60,304 bases of DNA from Chthoniobacteraceae bacterium (GTDB lineage Bacteria; Verrucomicrobiota; Verrucomicrobiia; Chthoniobacterales; Chthoniobacteraceae), in assembly GCA_947479475.1 (NCBI GenBank), contig CANJZW010000018.1, positions 1-60,304 on the forward strand, given 5' to 3'. This document shows, piece by piece, positions 55,235 to 60,304 of the stretch (the stretch's first letter is position 1; every line of letters begins with the position of its first letter). A program made the translations under genes and the position numbers. Below the pieces are notes generated by a model, which saw only the letters and a list, made by a program, of their open reading frames with translations, searched no databases and was not told the DNA's origin.

Positions 55235-56221
55235 GTGGCTATCCCAGCACGAAAAGGGTCTACGGCGGAAATCCGCAAATCAACTGGTTTGGGGGGACTG
55301 CACCCCAAAAAACGAGCGGCATTTCCGACGGCGGAACCAACGGCCGAACGCGTGAAGCTCGCCCCCGGCGCCGGGTGGACTAAACGCAACCCTGTCACCG
55401 AAATTCTCCTGCCTTCCCTTTTCTCCAGACGCGAGGACGTCTCCCAGAGCCCTAAATGGCCGAGTCTGGCGGTGGGTGAAATCGCCCTGACTTGGATCGG
55501 TCACGCCTCCTTTCTCCTGCAGGCGGAAGGGTTGAATGTGCTCATCGACCCGAATTGGAGCAACTGGATCAAGGGCATCAAAAGGATGCGAAGCCCTGGG
55601 ATCGCCTTGGACGCACTGCCCGGAATCGATTTGGTTTTGATCACACACGCCCACTTCGACCACCTCGACCGCCGCACCTTGCGGGGCGTCGCAGCGAACC
55701 AGCCCGTGGTGGTCCCTTTTGAAGTTGGTGATCTGGTGCATGACCTCGGCTTTCGCATCGTGCAGGAGCTCCAGTATTGGGAAACCTACGAGTGCGGCCC
55801 GTTGCGTGTCACCCTCACCCCCTGCCGCCACTGGGGAGCCCGCCTCCTGCACGACTCCCACCGAGGCTTTGGCGGTTTCATCATCGAGGTTGGCGGGCGC
55901 GTCATCTATCATTGTGGCGACACCGCCTATTTTGAAGGGTTCGAGGAAATAGGCCGCCGCTTTCCCGTGGACGTGGCCCTGCTGCCCATCGGAGCGTACG
56001 ATCCTCCCAGCCTGCGGGCGGTTCATATGAACCCGGAGGAGGCGCTGGACGCCTTTCTTGCTCTGAAAGCGAAAGTCATGGTGCCCATGCATTACGGCAC
56101 GTTCCGCCTCTCCTACGAACCCCTCGACGAGCCTCCCCGCAGGCTCCTCGCCGCCGCTTTCAGCCGCCAAATGGAGGAACACATCGTCTGGATGCAGGAA
56201 GGCAAGCCCACGATTTTTTGA
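55235..56221 (+). CDS. MBL-fold metal hydrolase, NAPE-PLD/UlaG-like
   Basis: A 328-residue metallo-beta-lactamase-fold enzyme. The N-terminal part includes LTWIGHASFLLQAEGLNVLIDP and the metal motif LITHAHFDHLDRRTL. The next metal residue is in PCRHWGAR, then GGFIIEVGGRVIYHCGDTAYF with the bridging Asp, and near the end MVPMHYGTFRLSYEPLDEP with the last His. This is the pattern of the NAPE-PLD-like and UlaG-type hydrolases. Substrates in bacteria are unknown, perhaps phospholipid-like amides. The first about 75 residues before the fold are unusual and lack a clear signal peptide. It starts with GTG; there is no other good start. Confidence 0.85.
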   Translation: MAIPARKGSTAEIRKSTGLGGLHPKKRAAFPTAEPTAERVKLAPGAGWTKRNPVTEILLPSLFSRREDVSQSPKWPSLAVGEIALTWIGHASFLLQAEGLNVLIDPNWSNWIKGIKRMRSPGIALDALPGIDLVLITHAHFDHLDRRTLRGVAANQPVVVPFEVGDLVHDLGFRIVQELQYWETYECGPLRVTLTPCRHWGARLLHDSHRGFGGFIIEVGGRVIYHCGDTAYFEGFEEIGRRFPVDVALLPIGAYDPPSLRAVHMNPEEALDAFLALKAKVMVPMHYGTFRLSYEPLDEPPRRLLAAAFSRQMEEHIVWMQEGKPTIF

Positions 56222-56342
56222 GGCCTCCCGCCTTTCAACCAGAAGGTCCCGCGGTTTAACCGGACCTTACCCCGGGCGGGGGACACGCGGGCTCGACGCC
56301 GGGCGATTTTTACCAGGGTGGTCCCTCTTGAAAAAAGGAAAG

Positions 56343-58331
56343 CTACACCACCTCCACGGGACACTTTGGGAGGGCGTTGAGAAACATCCGCCCGTAACCC
56401 TTGCTCAAAATGCGGGGATCCAAGATCACAACAATCCCAGAATCCGACTTGGTGCGGATGAGGCGGCCGACCCCCTGCCGCAACTTGAGGACGGCTTCGG
56501 GAAGGGAGTAGCCGGAAAAGGAATCGCCCCCCTGCGCCTCGATTTGCTGCAGGCGCGCCTCCACCAAAGGATGGTCTGGCACGGCAAAAGGCAGGCGGGT
56601 GATAATCACATTGCTGAGGGCGGCTCCGGGCACGTCCACGCCGCTCCAGAAGCTCTCCGTCCCAAACAAAACGTGCCGCTGGTCCTTTTTAAATTCGGCG
56701 ACGAGTTGGTGTCGCGGCATTCCTTCGCCTTGTACGAGAAGCTTGTAGTCCAGTTCGTCGAGGCGTTCGCGCATCGCGGAGGCGAGGGCCTGCATCGTTT
56801 TGTAGCTAGTGAACAGAACAAAGGCGCGGCCCTGCGTTTGCTGGATGAAATGTTCGATCCATTGCGCCAGCGCCTTTTCGTAAGGTTCGGTCTCTTTGGG
56901 ATCGGGTAGTTTCCTGACCACATAGAGCTTCATCTGCCGCTCGTAATCAAAGGGACTCCCGATTTGGAGCGCCTCCACCTCCATCGCTCCCACCCTGTTG
57001 CGAAAATACTCCAGCGCCTCGTTACCCGTGGAAAGCGTCGCACTCGCCATGATGCAGGTGCGACCCGGGCGGAACAACATCGCACGCAGGTAGGGCGCAA
57101 CATCCACCGGCGCGGCATTCAGGGAATAGAGCCGTTGGGTGCGGCCCGTTTGTTCCACCCAATAGACAAAATTGTCTGACTCGAGTTTCAGGAAGGAAGC
57201 CAGCGCCGCCCGGGCATCGCGAATGCGCCGTCCCAGATCCTGCATTTCACCCTTGAGCACCTCGTCTTCTTGCTCGCGCACAAGCTGGACGACGCGTGTT
57301 TGCAGCGCCATGAGCGGCTCGGTCAGGGTGTCCTGCACCCAGTCCGCCTGCCGGACGCGGATTTCTTTCTTTTTTTCAGAAAACTCGCCCCGTTCGCTGA
57401 CGCGCTCAAAAAACTCGTCCACTCGCTCCAGAAGCCCGGTGATGTCGCGCACAGCATCGGGCTGGCGCAGGACCTGGAAGAGCCCTTTTTTGGTTTTCGG
57501 GTTGTAAAGTCTCTGAAGCGCCTGTCTCAGGCCGTATTGGGAAACCGCCATCCCCAGCTGGCGTGCTGCGATACCCTCGACGGTGTGGGCCTCGTCAAAA
57601 ATCACGAAATCGTTTCCAAAGAGGTAGCCTGAGCTCTCGTCGTCTTCGTCGCCCTGGTTGGCGATGTTAAGGAAAAAAAGCGTGTGATTCATGACCACCA
57701 CGTCTGCCGAAAGCAGGCGCTTGCGGGCCTGTTGATAGAAGCAACGCAGGTTGGAGCCGCAGCTTTTGGCGGTGCAAATGTGTGCTTCCGAGCAAACTTC
57801 CGCCCATACGCGGCTGTCCGGCTCGACGGCGAGGTCGGAAAGGGTTCCATCCTCGGTGCGTTCGGACCAGACGCGCAGGCGCTCCAGTTCCGCGCGTTCG
57901 GGCGAGGTGAATAGCCCGTCGGCCTGGGCGATGGCCCTCTGCAGGCGCATCGGGCAGAGGTAGTTTCCGCGCCCCTTCCAGAGAATCACGTCGAACTCTT
58001 GCGTGAGAATTTTTTGAAGCACCGGCAGATCCTTGAGCACCAACTGCTCTTGAAGGTTGATGGTGCAGGTGGATATCACCGCCTTTTTTTTGTTTTCCAC
58101 CGCCCACAGCACAGCGGGCACCAGATAGGCCAGCGACTTGCCCACACCCGTCCCCGCCTCCACCACGAGGTGCCGTCCGTTTTCCAGAGCATCCGCCACG
58201 GCCACCGCCATCGTTTGTTGCTCCTCGCGGAATTCAAAGTTTTTGACCTTCCCCAGCTCCCCCTCCGGCGTAAAAAAGGCGTGCACGCGCTCAACGAATG
58301 TGGAGCCGGAGTTTTCAGAGAGCGAAATCAT
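56343..58331 (-). CDS. dinG: DinG/YoaA-family ATP-dependent helicase
   Basis: A 662-residue superfamily 2 iron-sulfur helicase of the XPD/DinG group, acting in DNA repair and on R-loops or G-quadruplexes. Walker A is VVEAGTGVGKSLAYLVPA, and the DEAH box is VIFDEAHTVEG. A cysteine cluster (CPMRL, VCSEAHIC, KSCGSNLRC) matches the 4Fe-4S site. C-terminal helicase motifs include RAFVLFTSYKTMQAL, LFGTESFWSGVDVPG and the final LKLRQGVGRLIRTKSDSG (QGxGRxIR). The length fits the family. No exonuclease domain is present. Confidence 0.93.
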   Translation of the reverse strand: MISLSENSGSTFVERVHAFFTPEGELGKVKNFEFREEQQTMAVAVADALENGRHLVVEAGTGVGKSLAYLVPAVLWAVENKKKAVISTCTINLQEQLVLKDLPVLQKILTQEFDVILWKGRGNYLCPMRLQRAIAQADGLFTSPERAELERLRVWSERTEDGTLSDLAVEPDSRVWAEVCSEAHICTAKSCGSNLRCFYQQARKRLLSADVVVMNHTLFFLNIANQGDEDDESSGYLFGNDFVIFDEAHTVEGIAARQLGMAVSQYGLRQALQRLYNPKTKKGLFQVLRQPDAVRDITGLLERVDEFFERVSERGEFSEKKKEIRVRQADWVQDTLTEPLMALQTRVVQLVREQEDEVLKGEMQDLGRRIRDARAALASFLKLESDNFVYWVEQTGRTQRLYSLNAAPVDVAPYLRAMLFRPGRTCIMASATLSTGNEALEYFRNRVGAMEVEALQIGSPFDYERQMKLYVVRKLPDPKETEPYEKALAQWIEHFIQQTQGRAFVLFTSYKTMQALASAMRERLDELDYKLLVQGEGMPRHQLVAEFKKDQRHVLFGTESFWSGVDVPGAALSNVIITRLPFAVPDHPLVEARLQQIEAQGGDSFSGYSLPEAVLKLRQGVGRLIRTKSDSGIVVILDPRILSKGYGRMFLNALPKCPVEVV

Positions 58332-58480
58332 GCCTGTGGATCAGATGGGGTATCTATACGCGCTTGGACGCACGAATCGACTATGCTCTTCCTTATCACA
58401 AGCGGCGGCATTTTTCCCGCTCCTCTTTGTTTTCTTTGCGGTTCACCCTGTGCGAACCTGCCGCTAGTCTAATCTCTCCG

Positions 58481-59626
58481 ATGTCCCTCCTTGACCGTTA
58501 TCTGTTTCGTAACTTTGCAGAACCCTTCCTGCTGGCGGTGGGCGCATTCCTGGGCATCTGGCTCATTTTTGACCTCAGCGATCATGGGGCCGACTTTTTT
58601 AGAAACGGCGCTGCCCCAGCCCAGGTCGGCATGTTTTACCTGCTTCAACTGCCCCAGATCCTCCTCATCGCCCTCCCCATCGCCATCCTGCTCGCCCTCC
58701 TCTTCTGCTGCAGCCGGATGTCTCGCAGCAACGAAATCATCTCGATGCTCTCCTCGGGACGCAGTCTTGGGCGCGTTCTTCTTCCGCTGTTTTTAGTGGG
58801 CGTGGGCATGTCGGGAATCTGTTTGTGGCTGAACTACCAGCTCGCCCCACGGGCCGAGGCCGCCAAACGTGCCGCCCTCGAAGACATCCGCCGCTCCAGC
58901 AAGCAAAGCGCTCCCCGTGATCAGGTGGACGGCCACCTTTTCCGGGATCGCCTCAGTGGAAGAACCTGGTTTGTGCGTCGCCTGCGGCCCAGCAGTTCGG
59001 TGATGGAGGGCGTTCAGATCCTGCAGCAGGACGAGCAGGGAAATATCACACGGAAATGGTATGCAGCCAAGGCCATCCACGATCCCGCCACGCGCCGGTG
59101 GACGCTGCAGAGGGGCATGATCGTCGACTTCAATGCCGAGGGTGAAGTGCTTAAAATCGACAACTTTGAGGAACAGGGGCAGCGCTTTTTAGAGAACTGG
59201 CTTGAAACCCCGTGGCGCATCGCCTCCTCCCGGTTGGACTCCCAGCAACTCACGACCCCCGAACTGGAGGAGTATTTGGTCAACAACCACGACTTTCCAG
59301 AGGTCCAACTCGCTCCCTTCCGGACCACCCTCGGCGACCGCTGGGCGATGCCCTGGTCCTGCCTCGTCGTCGTTTTCCTTGCAGCGCCTTTGAGCATTGT
59401 CTTCTCCCGCCGAGGGTCCCTCTCGAGCGCCGGCCTCGCCATCCTCCTGTTCTTTTTCATGTTAATGAGCCGCAGTCTCTTTCTTGCCCTTGGTAAGGCG
59501 GGCCGTCTTCCCCCAGAACTGGCGGCCTGGATACCTCAGGGCATCTTTTTTGGCATCGGCGTATTTCTTTTCTGGCTGCGCTCCTCCAACCGGGACATCG
59601 CAAGCCTTTTTTTGAGAAAGGCCTAG
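58481..59626 (+). CDS. LptF/LptG-family permease (YjgP/YjgQ)
   Basis: A 381-residue inner-membrane protein of the lipopolysaccharide-transport permease family. It begins MSLLDRYLFRNFAEPFLLAVG, typical of the family. Three N-terminal helices are followed by a periplasmic beta-jellyroll-like domain (about residues 115-270), then three C-terminal helices with MPWSCLVVVFLAAPLSIVFSRRG. LptF and LptG with LptB extract LPS for transport to the outer membrane. Only one such gene is here, so a partner must be elsewhere. The start at 58481 was chosen for this N-terminus; the frame is open further upstream without conserved sequence. Confidence 0.88.
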   Translation: MSLLDRYLFRNFAEPFLLAVGAFLGIWLIFDLSDHGADFFRNGAAPAQVGMFYLLQLPQILLIALPIAILLALLFCCSRMSRSNEIISMLSSGRSLGRVLLPLFLVGVGMSGICLWLNYQLAPRAEAAKRAALEDIRRSSKQSAPRDQVDGHLFRDRLSGRTWFVRRLRPSSSVMEGVQILQQDEQGNITRKWYAAKAIHDPATRRWTLQRGMIVDFNAEGEVLKIDNFEEQGQRFLENWLETPWRIASSRLDSQQLTTPELEEYLVNNHDFPEVQLAPFRTTLGDRWAMPWSCLVVVFLAAPLSIVFSRRGSLSSAGLAILLFFFMLMSRSLFLALGKAGRLPPELAAWIPQGIFFGIGVFLFWLRSSNRDIASLFLRKA

Positions 59627-59644
59627 GCCCGCCTCCTTTGTCAC

Positions 59645-60304
59645 ATGAACCAAGACTGGACGATTCAAACACGCAGCGAGCTGTGCACCACCACGCAAGC
59701 TCCCTTCACAGCAGGCGAAGTTTTTCATACCCTCCTATTCCAAGAAACAGCAGGCTTGCGGAGGGAAGACCTCTGTGAAACCGCCTTCCGGGAACGCCCT
59801 GCTGACGCTCCAGCTGCCTTCTCCCACTGGCGCGCAAAGTTTGAACCCACCCCGGCCAAGCCCCAGGAAGCCTTGGGCAAACAGACCGCCGAACAACTGC
59901 TGCGCCTCTACATGGCGGACCCGAATCCGAAACTGCGCAATGTTCGCTATATTCTCGCGGTGATGTTGGAGCGCAAGCGCACCATCAAAGAGGTCGAGAC
60001 CGCACGCGCCGAGGATGGCACGCTCCTGCGCATCTATCAGTTTCCGAAAACCGGTGAAGCACTCGTGATTCCAGACCCTCAACTGCGTCTGGACCAAATC
60101 GCAGAAGTGCAGATGGAGGTGGCAGGGCTTCTTGGTGCACCCGTCACCCAAGGCGAGCCGTCCGTTGAGTCGGTTGAGTCCGCTGAGTCGTTTGAGTCCA
60201 CTGAGTCCACTGAGTCCACTGAGTCCACTGAGTCCACTGAGTCCACTGAGTCCACTGAGTCCACTGAGTCCACTGAGTCCACTGAGTCCACTGAGTCCAC
60301 TGAG
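59645..60304 (+). CDS. Unknown protein with Glu-Ser-Thr repeats, cut by the window end
   Basis: The gene begins at ATG 59645, 18 bases after the permease stop, and has no stop before base 60304, so the 3' end is missing. The visible part encodes 220 residues. The first 170 are helical, charged and without a recognised family, with LRNVRYILAVMLERKRTIKEV and a following TLLRIYQFPKTGEALVIPD block that looks well folded. No signal peptide is present. From residue 175 the protein becomes a perfect Glu-Ser-x tripeptide repeat. Tight spacing suggests it is cotranscribed with the LptF/G gene. Its function is unknown. Confidence 0.75.
   Translation, partial: MNQDWTIQTRSELCTTTQAPFTAGEVFHTLLFQETAGLRREDLCETAFRERPADAPAAFSHWRAKFEPTPAKPQEALGKQTAEQLLRLYMADPNPKLRNVRYILAVMLERKRTIKEVETARAEDGTLLRIYQFPKTGEALVIPDPQLRLDQIAEVQMEVAGLLGAPVTQGEPSVESVESAESFESTESTESTESTESTESTESTESTESTESTESTESTE
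60167..60304 (+). repeat. 9-base tandem repeat coding for Glu-Ser-Thr
   Basis: In-frame units of nine bases start at 60167: three diverged ones (Glu-Ser followed by Val, Ala and Phe) and then twelve perfect copies of GAGTCCACT from 60194 to 60301, running into the window edge at a final GAG. Because the unit is a multiple of three, copy changes alter length without breaking the frame. The true copy number is not visible here. Confidence 0.95.

Noticed and set aside
55280..56182. A 300-codon open frame on the minus strand
   Set aside because: It is antisense to the metallo-hydrolase, which has all metal motifs in order.
60079..60300. A minus-strand frame encoding an Asp-Ser-Val repeat
   Set aside because: It is the antisense reading of the Glu-Ser-Thr repeat; the plus frame continues a long, coherent protein.

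Overview
The window looks like a chromosomal segment from a Gram-negative bacterium of the Planctomycetes-Verrucomicrobia-Chlamydiae group, most likely a Verrucomicrobiota member. This is an inference from gene content. It carries lipid A, Mla-type and LptF/G-type envelope genes, so it has an outer membrane. It also has Tat-exported Gfo/Idh/MocA and FAD oxidoreductases, a PQQ-like propeller protein, FG-GAP and NHL propeller proteins, and a U32 peptidase of the long form. No rRNA, tRNA, CRISPR array, intact insertion sequence or prophage was recognised.

Layout. 0.4-6 kb: a secreted oxidoreductase, a secreted beta-propeller, a PHP-type histidinol-phosphatase, a dihydropteroate-synthase-like protein that has lost its catalytic residues, and exonuclease III. 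6.1-22.8 kb: a large chemosensory locus with CheR, CheB, two CheY, two CheW, one CheA, two membrane MCPs, two soluble triple-PAS (Aer-like) MCPs, a stand-alone CheX and an HDOD-CheX fusion. The two CheW/PAS-MCP pairs lie in opposite orientations on either side of CheA and the membrane MCPs. There are no flagellar genes, so the output (pili or another function) is unknown. 23.4-27 kb: two secreted propeller proteins, one with a very long charged coiled coil. 27-32.6 kb: a DevCAB-type ABC exporter with a membrane rhodanese, bounded by two direct copies of a 97-base intergenic element, the second lying in front of an orphan ArsA arsenite ATPase with all three metal-binding cysteines.

32.7-42.1 kb is a mostly minus-strand housekeeping run: lpxK, thrB, comEC, an Mla-like lipid transporter (substrate-binding, ATPase, permease), metG and a cell-wall amidase. 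42.3-46.2 kb on the plus strand holds a P1B-4-type metal ATPase, a putative cysteine peptidase, a DUF167 protein, a small unknown and a lone nuoA. 46.4-55 kb on the minus strand holds an AlgH/YqgE protein, a flippase-like membrane protein, a U32 peptidase, and a cytochrome b561 translationally coupled to a tandem-domain Tat FAD oxidoreductase. 55.2-60.3 kb holds an NAPE-PLD-like hydrolase, a DinG-family helicase, an LptF/LptG permease and a truncated unknown protein that runs off the window inside a 9-base tandem repeat coding for Glu-Ser-Thr.

The most noteworthy items are the DHPS pseudoenzyme, the HDOD-CheX/CheY/CheX operon, the symmetrical chemosensory duplication, the CheA with a repeat-encoded Ala-Pro linker in place of P2, and the 97-base element flanking the exporter module. 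Identifications rest on motif recognition by eye; no database search was run.
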